Positions 42,568 through 56,400 of a stretch of DNA of 64,000 bases are shown piece by piece. The translations under genes were made by a program, and so were the position numbers. Each line of letters opens with the position of its first letter. Position 1 is the first letter of the stretch. This stretch comes from Chrysomallon squamiferum (lineage: Eukaryota > Mollusca > Gastropoda > Neomphalida > Peltospiridae): positions 4,376,605 through 4,440,604 of the forward strand of contig CM022673.1 of NCBI GenBank assembly GCA_012295275.1, in the 5' to 3' direction. The notes under the pieces were generated by a model. That model did no database searches and was not told the DNA's origin. It was given only the letters and a program-made list of their open reading frames with translations.

Positions 42568-42956
42568 AGTTAAATCTTTTAGGTTTTAGTGTTTCATTTT
42601 TCATACATTTTGGGCATATTATTTGTAATAATTAAGGTGATGATATTATTATCATTAATTGTTGTTATTATTATTATTATTATTAAGGAAATTGTTTTGT
42701 AAAATATTTTATTTTTATCTATATACATATATGAAAGGGTTTTCAAAGGTTTCTTTTAACTTTGTTATTTTGAAGCCTAATAATTTTTCCAAATTTTAAT
42801 TGTATTCAGGATGTTTGTTTGTTTTGGGGGGTTTTTGTTGTTGTTTTTTTGTTTCTTGCTTTCTTCTTTTCTTTTCTTTTCATTTTTTTTTTTTTTTTTC
42901 TTTTTTTATTATTTATTTATTGACAAGTATGTATCACTCAGCAAATAAAACCCCAA

Positions 42957-42958
<2 letters not shown>

Positions 42959-43028
<70 letters not shown>
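42959..43028 (+). repeat. (CT)n microsatellite
   Basis: About 35 CT units in the PNKD-LRRFIP intergenic region. Confidence 0.96.
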
Positions 43029-43033
<5 letters not shown>

Positions 43034-43257
43034 GAATATCGATTTGTCGTTTTTGTTTTGACCCTTCGTTACAACACAATACAATGACGTCATAAAACCG
43101 AACGTATCTAAAATTATTCAGTTATATGTAAATTAAAATGGATATTACTGACAATCTGGATCGCGAGAGGAAAATGGTAAATTGTCAATATTTTAAATAT
43201 TTAGATAAATATGCACGTTACAGATGACATTAAAGCTGATTAAAATAAGACTGTTCC

Positions 43258-43498
43258 CAGTGGCAGAGGTCTGGTGATGCCCGGGGCCAACTCCTTGATT
43301 GTTTGCCCCAAAAGACTCAAGTATAAGGCTTAGTAGTGAGAAATATTATGAGAAAGAAAGATATTTTGAATATGTAAACACCGATGAAACATAAAATAAA
43401 CACTTTATTCGATTTAAATGTAAATCAGCCAAATTTATTCAATTATTGTCTCTGATTTGGATGCCCCAGGGCCACCACCCTCCCTCTGCACGCCACTA
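43258..43498. mobile_element. Short inverted-repeat element with hAT-like termini
   Basis: The left end CAGTGGCAGAGGTCTGGTG, then ATGCCCGGGGCC, is mirrored by the right end, whose reverse complement reads TAGTGGCGTGCAGAGGGAGG, then GTGGTGGCCCTGGGGC. They align over about 35 bp with small gaps. The interior (about 240 bp overall) is AT-rich and non-coding. CAGTGGC ends are common in hAT elements, but I see no clear 8 bp target duplication. Confidence 0.6.
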
Positions 43499-44153
43499 TA
43501 CTCATTATTGACATTAATTACATTATAAATAATTTTTTAAAAACTTAATTTATTAGTAATCCGCAAATGCGGTGGTTGTTTAGTTTTATATAGTTTCTTC
43601 CGAGGTTTAATTACTCTGTAATATATATGACAGATCGCGACATCTACGTGAAATAAAATAATTATATTTTAAAAAGAAAATAACTCAAATATGTTTTCCC
43701 CAGAATGTCCTTAAATTTGTATTTACTTTTAAACTTAAATTACTTTAATAAAACAAATTCTTATTCAATTAATATAATTATGACAAATGTGCATAATTAA
43801 AATTTGATCCGAAAGAGATTTATGTTTAAAAGTATCTTCTTAATTTTTTTAATATCCTGAAGTCTGAAAGAAAACATCTGTGACAATAAGTTGAATAACA
43901 AAACAGAACAAACAAAAACCATTTTAAAAATCGTTCCCATTCTTTTCTTCTTTTAGTTTTTCTTTTTCTTTCTTTCTTTCTTTCTTTTTGGCAACGTTAG
44001 CTAGACGGGTATTACGTGCCGAGTTTGAGGTAAGGTAGATTTATAATCGTGATTTTCCGCCAAATTATATGTTATCATTCTGATTTTTCGGACCGTTCAT
44101 TCACGGAAAAATACGAGTATTGACGAACTTTAAATCCGGGTTCTCGGAGAAAG

Positions 44154-44165
44154 AATATGGCTGCC
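44154..44165 (+). promoter_or_regulatory. YY1-like initiator motif upstream of LRRFIP
   Basis: AATATGGCTGCC matches the YY1 core (AAnATGGC) and is 320-330 bp before the LRRFIP ATG in a locally less AT-rich stretch, consistent with a promoter or 5' UTR position. If transcribed, its ATG opens a 30-codon upstream frame (44157-44249) that does not overlap the main frame. Confidence 0.45.
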
Positions 44166-44484
44166 GCCAGCAAGTGTAATGATGGATGTCAAGAATATAA
44201 TTTCTCTGTGTTTTCTTCGTGTTACTTAAAGTACCAAATATGTTTTTAGTATTTTATTTGTGACGTTAATAACACGATTCTTCAATATTATTATCAATTC
44301 TGTTATCGGTTTTCGAAAAATTATGAACTTTGATGTGCTGGTTTATTGAGGGGTGGATGCTCAAATCTTAAACACTTCAGTGACTCTCAACATTGTTTTG
44401 CACGGCAGTTGCACGTACGAAATAATATACATTTATATTATGAAATAAAATTCTCTTTGGATTATTGTCCATATTTCTGTCAAA

Positions 44485-47400
44485 ATGAGTAGTAGTGACA
44501 GACGACGCCGAAGTAACATTCGGCAGTATTCTGCAGAAGATCAAGCCCTCAATCAAATATCAAAGGAGGTGGGTATTGATAAGAATATTCTAATTGAAAT
44601 CCTTATTTATATATATATATATTATTTTTTATCTGTACTTTTAGCTCAAATTAAGACTGTGTTTTAACACTAAAATATTTTAAGTATACTATCTTTGCCA
44701 TTAACTGAAATGAAAACAAATCAAACAATGTGAATTTTTGATTTTGTAACACTAACAGTTAATGTTTTGTTGTTTTTTTTCACACGTTTTCTGTTTACAA
44801 ATTTCCACCATCACAACATAGAACAACAAAAACAGAAATAAGTTTACAGCTGAGGAATAAAATATCCTTACGTTTGTTTTTAATATATAATATAGTGTAT
44901 TAGTCCATACCTTTACCGAAACTGGACGAAATGTCCCAACAAAGGAGTGTTAGTCATTGTAAACAACATAGAAAGCAATTACACTCCTGTAAGTATTGAG
45001 CTAAATGGATCATATAGTAAATAAATATCCACATAATATTTGAAAAAAATAAAAATAAATAAATAAATAAATATTTATCTCCCAAATCATAAAAACTTTT
45101 ATAGTATACACAGAAACATATGCTTTGTTCTGATGTCCAGTAAATGTCTGGTGAGTTTGCGAATCTTGCCAGAACTTACTGAATAGTCAGCCACACTACT
45201 ACGCATGACTTGGCATGAGAGAAAATATGAAAAGTTGTAGAGGTTAAGAAGTGTTTCAGTTTTTCTAATGTAGGGAATTGACCTGTGCATAAGATCTATA
45301 TTTCATATACAGCTTATACAAATAGCCTGCAGGATTTAATTTACAATGTTTTAATAATTTTGTGCACAAAATAAAGTTGGTTTATGCAAAACAATCTGAA
45401 AACTATATCCCCATTTCGGCTGCTCAGAAAATGTTTTGTATTTAAAGAGCATGATTCTAGATAATAATTGTGATAAAACATTTTATTTTTTGTCATCATT
45501 ATTAAAAATAGTGAAACAGTTTTTTTTCAAGTTGAATCAGTGATCAATATATTTGTAATAGTTGCATCAAATTTAATTACATTCTAATTTCTGTTAATAA
45601 AAATCAATAACAAGTAAGAAATATGTACTGTTTGAAATAAAATTTGTGACACAGCTTACAAGACATTTAACAAGATTCTTAAAATAATTATGTTCTGTCT
45701 TTGTGTGTGGTTCAAAAATTTAATAGCCAGGAGCATTCCACCTGATATATCTTCTGTTTATGAAATGGAAGTGTACAGAAAATCAGATAAATGTACCTGT
45801 CCAAAGATCAGTTATTTGACCGTTTTGTCCCCATCTGTGGCAGGTGTTCTTTGCATAAAATTATACACAACTCGCTGACAGAATGCTCTGTATCAGTGAT
45901 TGTTTTAAATCCCTTGTGAAAAACTTACAGACAGAAATATCACTTGTTTTTATATTATAATTTATATACATACATGCATACATGTGAAGAAAATGCCTTG
46001 ATTCATTTTAAGTAGATCAATATAGGCAGACAGGGACTAAAATTATTTATCTGCTATATATATATACAGACATGATTTTTAGAAATTCAATATGTCATTT
46101 ATCCTTTAACCTTAGCAAATGACATTTATTTTTTTTAACTGTATTGTTTAATTTTTAGATTTATTTATTTATTTATTTCTATTTTTTTAATTATTATTTT
46201 TGTCATTTTGTAAAATGTTGAAAATTTACGACGACTGAAGATAAATATACTGACAACAAATAATTATATCTAAGTGTATGGTACGTGTATTTTCGTATGG
46301 GATATCCAGTGAAGTAAATGCCTGTATTACTGTTACCACGTGGTGAGCAGCCAGTCATTGCAGAGTGTTTGGCCTTAACATGAGGTGCCACCACTTTGTA
46401 GTTTATTGACTTCCTGTCTTTGATTAGCCCAGCCCGTTGAGTCAGATGGGAAAAAGTATACATGCACTAGTGCCACACATGCACAGGCACTATGTGTGTG
46501 TATTTATATGTCTGCGTGTGTGGGTGTTTGTGTGAGTATGTGTTACAACAAAATACACTAATATAATCAGTTCATGATTAATATATTCATATATTCATAA
46601 GCATAAATGCAAAGTTATTTGTATATGCTCATGTTATGAGATGATTTTAAATTACCTTGAAATTGTATACATACATGAAATCTATATAACATGTACACAG
46701 TTATTTAGATCAGACAGATGTGCCCAGACTGTAGATAGGGACACTAGGTCAGATCTACACTGTAATATATTAATGGAAAATTGGTTGGAAATTGGTTGGC
46801 CTTCATGACCTAAAGCCTTCCAGTTCTAGATTGTTATCAATGGTTTTCAGCCAGTAATGAGAAAATATCAGTCTGTTACCTTGAGACGTAAGTTATATGA
46901 CTGTAGAACCTCGATAAATAGTATTTTTTCTGTCAGTATGTACGTGCTGAAGTTCACGATAAATCCCACAGATGCCAGGTCTGATTATTAACTATACAGG
47001 CATCCTGTATTACTAGTGTGTTAATAATATTCACTATATACACAGACATACATCTCTTCCAGATTTTCTATGAATACTAATTTTGTATAGGTGGTGTTGC
47101 TTTTGCGATCTGATTAAGTAATTGTTAATACTTTATAAAATAAATGAATTTTTGATTAATAACACTTTACAGCATTTTATTAGTAAGTGATTATAGTCGT
47201 TAAATAATGATACGAAAATGAAAATCAGCTAACAGCACTTCAGGTTACTGTTATTGATTAGAAGCAAGAAATCTTTCATTTTTTTTAACACTTTGTACCT
47301 CTAGGGAAACTCATTTCATCATATTTGATACAGTCAGAAGATGAAAATGGAAATGAGTGCACTAGCAAAAATTAATTATATATATATATATATATATTTA

Positions 47401-50400
47401 TTTATAAGCAGAACCTGGAAGACTGACCATAATACTAGTAATAAATAATAATAATAATTTTGCACACACACACACACACACACACATATACATATATACA
47501 TTTTATAAATAGAAATTGTATTTAACATAGTTATTATGAACCATGACATTTTCTTTAATACCAATAACATACAGTTAAAGTACTTAGCACACATGCAGTA
47601 TATTTAAGTCTGAATAACTGCAGACAAAATAGAGTGTATCTGTATATATAATAGTTTACAAGATAAAATCCTGCTTACTCATGCTGCAGGATAATAGACA
47701 CACAAGCTCACATAGATACATTATGGGATAAGTGCTTTAACATGTTGCTGATTACAGATGTATTTAGGTTCTCCAATTATGATCTCCAATGCCGTCAGAT
47801 AACAGTTTAACATGTGAACATGTAAATAATCATCAACAAGATGTTTGTTACTTGACTAGAAGCACACTGTTTCATCAAGCACACCAGAAAATGTGCATAG
47901 TTTTTTTAAAAGACATTTTTATTAACCATGCATTCAAGTTTTGGATAGAAAACATAGAGAACAGTTTAAAAAAAAACAACCAATGTGATGTTTTAAATTA
48001 TCTGTATTTAGTGGTTATTACACTAAAACATAAAGGCACATGTATACACACACACAGCACACATGCACACGCACGCACACACAACACACACACAAACACT
48101 CATATTTATTATAATCATAAATATTTGCCAGAATATTTTTTGTTTGCTGTCAGTATGAACTTGATAAGGTGCGTACATCCTGATACAGTTGTTATAACTG
48201 ATCACCTGCCAGCTAATCTTGTGTGCTTGCTGTTACATTTTATAAATCACTGAAAAAAAAGAGTTAAAAATCCCCAAGGTAACATTTATATTATTATTTA
48301 AATTTATCTGATAATAACTTTCATTTTAATGCAGAAATTGTATTCTGTATTCATTCACACACACAAATAATTTTAATACAGTCTTGAAATAATATAAGTA
48401 AGATTTATTTACTGTGTTTTAATGTAGTTTACTTCTCTTGTTACTGGCTGAATATTCTGAAGTTTAAAATATATATGACTCTCTTACGCATACCAGTTGA
48501 AAATTAATCTCAAATTCTATATAATGCTGTGTAGCATTATTATATTTATTATGTAATATGTATTATTATTTATTATTATTCAGTTTTAAGATTTAAAATC
48601 AATGATGTTACAATTATTAGTGTTAAGTTTATTCATATCACTTGATATTCATCCTTATGCTAATGCCTTAATATGCAGCATAATATCATTAACAGTTACT
48701 GTTACAGTTATTGTTGTTATCTGTTTTAAATCAACAACAGTAAATAGTATTTCTAGACCCTGATTTACACATCACTCATGTCTGATGTCAGCAGATTGCA
48801 GTTACCCTAAACACAGATATATAAAACTGGGATAGGTTATCTGACTGATTTTGTCAAAGCTGTCCAGGTATGTCTCTTGTCAGCAGAGGTCAGATCAGAT
48901 CATGCTACTCTGATGGATTATCTTGTGTGTCCTTTAGCTTATAGTACACCAACAGTGTAAAAATAATATGTACTGTTGTACTTATGAGCTACTGTCATTT
49001 TATCTCAGTACAAGGTGAACATGATGTGATGATGTTCAGTTCAAATACTGATGTAATTCATATCCTTGGAGATGGTTTTGCATATGTTTATTCTTTGTTA
49101 ACTTACAGTATCTGTGGTTTTATTTTTAAAGGTGAAAATGAACTGATATAATTTTTTTCATGTTGTTACTGTATTTATTTTGGGTTTTTTTGTCTTATCT
49201 TTTCTTTTCTTTTTCTTGCTTTTTTTCCCTCCGTTTTAAATGTAATAATTCAGTACTGTTTAGATATATGTGCTTTGCATAGATCCCTGCTTTGTTTTCA
49301 ACCAAGTTTGTATCAGTCACTTTAAAAAATACCAGAATGCAAGATAAAAATTGAGTTACTGTTCATATTTCATTTATGCTTTGTTATTATTACCTTATGC
49401 AAATTTGTGTTTTACAAACTTACAAGCTTCATTTATTTATTTTTTATTACTATATGTGTGTGTATGATGTACATGTCAATAATTCAATTACATTTTCTAG
49501 AAAAAATCAACAGCTAGGGCTGATAATAATTTTCTGAAGTAAATTATTCTACTCTGTTGAAGAAAAATATTTATTTTATCTAATCTTAATTTTTCTTTCC
49601 AAATCAAATAATAAATGTGTTTAGACATTATTGTTGTGGCAAGGTGCAACTACATGATCATACTCACATTCTTTTGTTTTAAATAAATACATGCACTTGA
49701 TATTGTTCTGAACCTCAGTAGGGCAAACATTATGTCAAGGCACACATGTGCATGTAATGTAACACACTGACATTCTCCACAAGTGGGAATACTTTTTGTT
49801 TGTATGTAGAACATGTCAACAAGATCCCAGCTGTTTACCCAGAACAAATTTATTTCATTTGACAAAACCATCAAATAAAGTACATAGATTCTTCTCTTTT
49901 TAATTTATTCTTAAATTTTTCTTTCTTTTTTTTCATTCTTTATTATTTATTTATTTATTTGTTTGTTTCTTTTTTCAAACATTTGTGAAAAAATAACACA
50001 TCTGGGGCTTTTGTGTGTGTGTGTGTGTGTTTGCATGTTCTTTGATTCAGAGTTTATCTAGTAAATACCTGAGATTTCTGACTTAGGAAATGTCAACATG
50101 AGGATGGAGTAGACATGTACATGCTACATTCAGTGTGTGTATAACTGTGTCACAGCAGCCATTTTATTCTTTTGTTCTTACTCTGCCAGTATCCTGACAT
50201 TTGTAATCATTCTTTTAAAGCAGTCACGGACACACAGCAGACCAATGGGCTAATTTCATGTTTAATTTCATGAGGGAAATAACATAAATATAATTTTTAT
50301 TTTAATAATAAAGTCTGCATAGTGGTGAACCATGTTTCATTCAGCCTGCTTCTTGGAAAAGGTTGCCCATGTGTGTTATAAAGCATCTGCAACAGGTTCC

Positions 50401-53400
50401 ATGTATCATCATTTATTTATTGTCTTTTATATATTTTATTTTTTAAATTTATTCTATTTTCTTCATTTTAATTTATTTTAAATTTGTTTATTTTATTATT
50501 ATTTTTTATCATATTTGTAATCATTTTTTTATTTTTATTTATTTTTATTTTTTAATCATTTATGTCTTTGAGAGATATATATTTATATTAATTATTTAAT
50601 ATTCTTATAATCAATTTTATGCACAGTAATGTTTATGCACAAAAGAAAAAAAGAAAAAACACAAATAATAATTGTTTCATGATCTTTTTGGATTCAATTA
50701 ATCTTTATTATACTTAATAAGTACAGAAAATTATAATTGTTGAAACTGTCAAGCAAGCCTACACTGAATTTGAGGAAGTTGAAATGAATTGTTCTGGCTG
50801 TTTTGTATGTTATACTAGAATTCATGATTCATCACATAATTAACTAGACTTGTTTGCCAATGCTGTAAATGTGATATATATATATATATATACATATATA
50901 TAACAAATTACTTCTTTTTTATTGTAATTTTTATTTTATTTTATTTATTTTTTTCCTCTCAGTATTATTCCTTTTTTGTTTAATAATAATTATTATTATT
51001 ATAATAAATCTATTTTTATTTTATTTATTTACTTTTATTTTTTTTTTTTATTTTTTATTTTTTTATTTTTTTGTTGGCAAGAATGTCTTAAATGACAAGA
51101 TAATTATCAACACTTTTAGAATATAAATTGTTTTATAATAACTACTTTTTAATGCTTTTTTATGTCTTTTGGATTAAATGTCATTTTAGATGTTAAAAAT
51201 ATATATGTATAAAAGAAAAATAGATAAAAATAGTGCAGAAAGGCTGTTGCAGGTGTAGATGAAAGAGAATACAAATTCTTTAGGTTCTTTTCTTTTCTGG
51301 TGTTGGCCCAACATAAAAACCCTGCCATTTCCATTTCTTAACTTAAAAATTAACTCTTGATTTTCATATTGTTTTATGTCATTTATCCTTCTGTGTCAAA
51401 AAGATTTTGCAATAAGCATAGGCAGTTTTCTAAATGTCATTTTTCTTTTTAATTTTAATTTCTTTCAGTACTTTTTTTTATTTTTATTTTTAATTTCTTT
51501 CAGTACTTTTTTTTATTTTTATTTTTTTTTTTATTTCATTTTTTTTTTTTTTTTTTTTTTCTCCTGCTTCTTCATTTTCCCCATTCTGTTCCTCTTTTTT
51601 TTTTCTTCTTTTTTCTTACTACCAACACCTCTAGCAGATGCTTTTGCAATGAGCTTGTCTGGAAATTAGCTTTTGTACTGCTGAAGAATGTCAACAGATT
51701 GGTGCAATTTACTTTTGTGAGCTAGAACAAATTGATTTAATTTTTCAGAGCATTAAACAAGCTGTTTACACAGGCCTGTCAGATCTCACATTGTGCGCAG
51801 GTTAAAATAATCAATTTTAATATATCAGCAGTATGTTCATGTCAAGTCAGCAGCATGTTAAATAGAGCAATAAAATATTTTATAGGCAGATTTAAAAAAA
51901 AAAAGAATCAAACATATATATATTTATATTTTTTTAAATTTTAATCTAATTTTAAATAGTTCATGTGTTTTTATTAAAATAGAAGTGTGAATTTGGATTA
52001 TTATTTTTTTATTTAAAAAACCCCAACAAAAACAACGGTATTATTTAATTCACTGTTATAAAATAAAATTATATATTTATTTTCATTTGTTCTTCTTCTT
52101 CGGTCTTTAATGCATTCTGCAGGTTATTGTATAACGTCATTTGTTTTTTCCTGAATAACAATGAAAATAGTTTAATTTGTTTTTTTATTACAAGCAATAT
52201 TGCGCATGTTGGAATTGCAAGATTACACTAAACACGTGTTCTTTGATGCTATGAGCTGGTGACAGGTTCTGTTAGTTCATGTGGTAACCATTGTGTGCAA
52301 CTGTGGCAAGATGGATTGGCATGCCAAAAATAAGTCTGTAGGTGCATTTCTTCTGTAGAGATCGCTGCAGATACCAGCCGACTACATGAAATATGTGTTT
52401 GAATGTGGTTGGAAAGGCAGCAGGCAAGCGTGATACATTGGATAGGTTTCTTTCACAGTGTTCATTGTTATTGTTCAGAAACCAAACATTTTTGTCTGAT
52501 AACATATCATTCTGAACAGTTGATAATAAAATATTTTAATTCTTAATATTTTTATATTTTTATTTATTTTTTATTTACTCTATATTGGATTTCATCAGTA
52601 CAGCAAAAAAATAAAAAGTACGTTACATGGTTATTCTGACTTGATAATTGATTAGTCTGTGCATGCATATAAATATGTTATCAGTAAATAAATGAAAATG
52701 TTCTGTAGACAGGTAAAATAAAAATAAAAATGGCAAATAAAATTTAAACAAAGTGTCAAAAATGACAAACTAAAACCCACAACCTTTCTAAATGAATAAG
52801 ACTTCATTTTAAAATGCATAGTATAGATCTGGTTTCATCTGCCATATGTTGCATGTATAAAAGTCATTGATTAAAACTGTTTTCGGATGCTGTTATATAT
52901 TAATTCATTTAATTTACATTCATAAACAAGGATATAAATCTGTCTGCATAATCTAACAAAATTAATATAATGAATATGACATGGATAAAGTATAAGCACT
53001 TTATGATGTTAAAAACATACATACTTGTTTAATATGCATGCACGGGTTTGTGATATGTTTATTTGCATATGTATTATTTGTGTGTGTATATTTTTGCCCA
53101 GCCTGGTAGATAATGTTCATGTCTATGTGAGATGGTGGAGTCTGACCGAGGACTACTGTTACAGCTATTTTTAGTGTGGTGATGACAGCCTGGTTCTGGG
53201 TTAGAGTTCTGTTTGATTAGCAATCCAGACAGTATTGAACTGACACATCCTATATATATAAATATATCTAGTGTTAGTGGAGCAACACTTTCATTATTAT
53301 TGTATTAATGTTGCTTGCAAAAACAATACCTTCTTCCTTTAAAATATTGTTTTTTGTTTTTTCTATTTTTCAATTTTATTTAAAAAAAAAAAAAATTGTA

Positions 53401-56400
53401 ACAATAGTACAATTACTAGAATTAAGTGGGGTTTTTTGTGTGTGTGTGTGTGTGTGTGTGAGTGAGTGAGTGAGAGGAGCACTGAGAGGTTTTTTTTTTT
53501 TTTACTTTTTTTTTTTTTTTTTTTTTTTCTCTTTTTCTCTTTTTTTAGTTTTAAATTCTGCTATATAATCTGTCTTATCATTAAAAAGTTGTTTTCCCTT
53601 TTTGCGTGACACAATTATATACAGACTATGACTTTTTAATTACTAATTTTACTGCCCATTACCATCTGTGTATGAAATAACAATTACAGCCCTTGCCTGT
53701 TTCTAGAACATGTTTTCTATTAAGTATGTGTACCAGCATGCGTGCATGCATACTTGAGAATATATGGTTTTAACTTACAAATCTCCTAAAGGTAATTTTC
53801 AAGCTTAGCAATTATTTAGAATCTGGCATGTGCATAACACACACACACACTGCAACGAGTTCCTATTTGCATTAAATTATAATCAGAAAAGCCTCAAGTT
53901 TCATTACTTTTGCCTCTGCATTTATTTAGATATATATAAACATGCAGATCAGTTAAGTGCAAGTTTAATTATTAAATGCTTTAGACTACAGACAACTGTT
54001 CAAAGAAAATGTGCCAGTTCCTATAGCTACATCAAGATTTGGCCACATAAAAAGTTTAAGATCACATTTATGTGTGTATATAAAAATATCTATACACTAC
54101 ATGCATATATCACATACACCTATCTCTGTGTGCTTGATTTGAGATAGGTTGTGAAAGATCTCAGTTTGCTGTAAATATATACATGTAAAATCTTCCTGTT
54201 GAAATTTATTACCATTGTAATCAATTTACATGAATGTTTCTTGGTACGTTGCCAGCTCGTGTGTTATAAAAAGTATGCAGTGTGAATCCTTCATGGAACA
54301 TGACACACAAAAATAATGATTGATTTACATGTTAAATCAAGATTCACGTACCTTTTGAAACACTATTTATTTATTTATCGTTACTGTAGCAGTTGTTGTA
54401 ATAATTTTAGTACTTGCAGTGTATTGTTATTGTATTGCTTGTAAAATACAGTGACATCTGTTTCCATTATAAATGACCACTTGATACCTCAGTATTATTT
54501 TTGTTTTTATTATGATTATTTATTTATTGTTACAGTAGTAATTGTTGTAATAATATTGGTACTTGTTGTTTTGCTTTTAAAGTTTAATGACATATAGGCC
54601 TATTTCCATTATGTGCCCTCATTGTTGTTATCATTCTGAGTTCTATTTGTTATTTATTTTTTATTTTATTATTTTATTTATTTTATTTTTTTATTTTATT
54701 ATTTATTTTTTTAATTTAAAAATTTTAAATACTGATTAAAACAGTATGTTTTATGTGTGAATTTAATAATTTTATGCAAGTGTATTCATTTGGATGTTGA
54801 AAGCAGAATGTTTGAGGGTTTTTAGATCCCATTTATACATTTATACTTTATCTGCATATTTTGGAACATTTATGTGTAAGTTTTTTCTTCTTTATATTTA
54901 AAAACACTTTAGTACATAACAGCAAACACTGACTAAATATAAATTATTCCATCACCCAGTTCTTGTGGCTGTGTTAATTTTCCTTTCTTGTATATTCATG
55001 ATAAAAGAAAAAAATATATACTGCTGGTGATATCTTATAATAGTTATTATTATTAACAATTACTGTTAAAATGCATTGAGCTGTATTTTTAAAAACATTT
55101 AATCATTTCACCCATTAGTTCTGAAAAAAATGATCCTAAATAAAGATTTGATCCCAGTATCTGTAAAAGACAAGTCTAGACTCTCTCTGCTCTTGAGGTT
55201 TAGTGTGTTAGCCTTGTGAGGCAGCAGTCTACAGTTCTGCTTCATATCATGTTGATAGCTAATAAAGGGCCCTGCAGTGAGATAAGTTTGTTACTGTAAT
55301 AAACACTGCTGTTTAATATTAGCTTACTTGTGTATTTAGTTAGATAACAAATATGTACCAAAAACATGTCTTCAAACTGATAGATCAAGACCTATTATGT
55401 ATCCGAGATAATGCTGACAGTACAAGACCTCCCAGGTGATTGGTATTTAAGTATGTTCATTGAGTTGCTTTGAAATGATAGCTGTTTTCTTGTAAATGTC
55501 TTGACATTTTGATAGGCTTGTTCTCTAAATTGACTATGCACAAATGATATGTACACATACATACAATGAGCCAGCTCCATCCTAGTTTTTTAATACTGTT
55601 AAAAAATATTAATTATTATTACTTTTTTTTTTATGTTGTTTCTTAAAAGGTATGGCATCATTCAAAATGTACTCCATTTCAAACAATTAACATAAAAAAT
55701 TTAAAGAAATAATTTTTTTTCTTCTTTAAATCTTTTTTTTTTTTTTTTAATCATTAAAATGTACTATATTTTTATTGTTTGTGTTGGGAGAGGATGAAAT
55801 TCATGATATTTCTAATTATGTTAAATTCAGCAAGGATGTACTTTTTATATGAGTGGATATTTTTTTTATTTTATTGATACTTTGATATGTATATTTTACT
55901 CTTTTTTTTATATTTTTTTATGTTGTGAGTACAGTTAATATTTTTTTTGGAAATAAAGTAGTTAATTTGCTTCTTTTGTTTTTTTTTTTTTTGATGTTTA
56001 CAACTAACATTTCTAGTGAAATAAAGATGTTAATTTGTTCAGGTTTTTTGTTTGATTTTGTTTTAATTTGTGGATTACAATTAATATTTCTTGTGAAATA
56101 AAGGCAGTAATTGACTATTATTATTATTATTATTATTTAAAGTGGTGATTTCAAAAAATATTTCTTGTGAAATAAAGATTTAATTTATATTATTATTTTT
56201 TTTTATTTTACAGGCAGAGTCGAGATTAGCAGCCAAGAGAGCAGCCAGAGCTGAAGCTAGAGGAATTCGTCACAGAGAAATTGAAAAGCAACAAAGAGAA
56301 GTAATAACTTACACAGACTTACATAACAGTACACCCAGATTAAACATCTTTTAATAAGTAGTTATCCAGTGGGTCTGTGGAATGAAAAATAAAGTGTGTG

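Noticed and set aside
47789-48253. 154-codon plus-strand frame in LRRFIP intron 1
   Set aside because: Runs through a CA/CG microsatellite (His/Thr stretch), no splice or family evidence.
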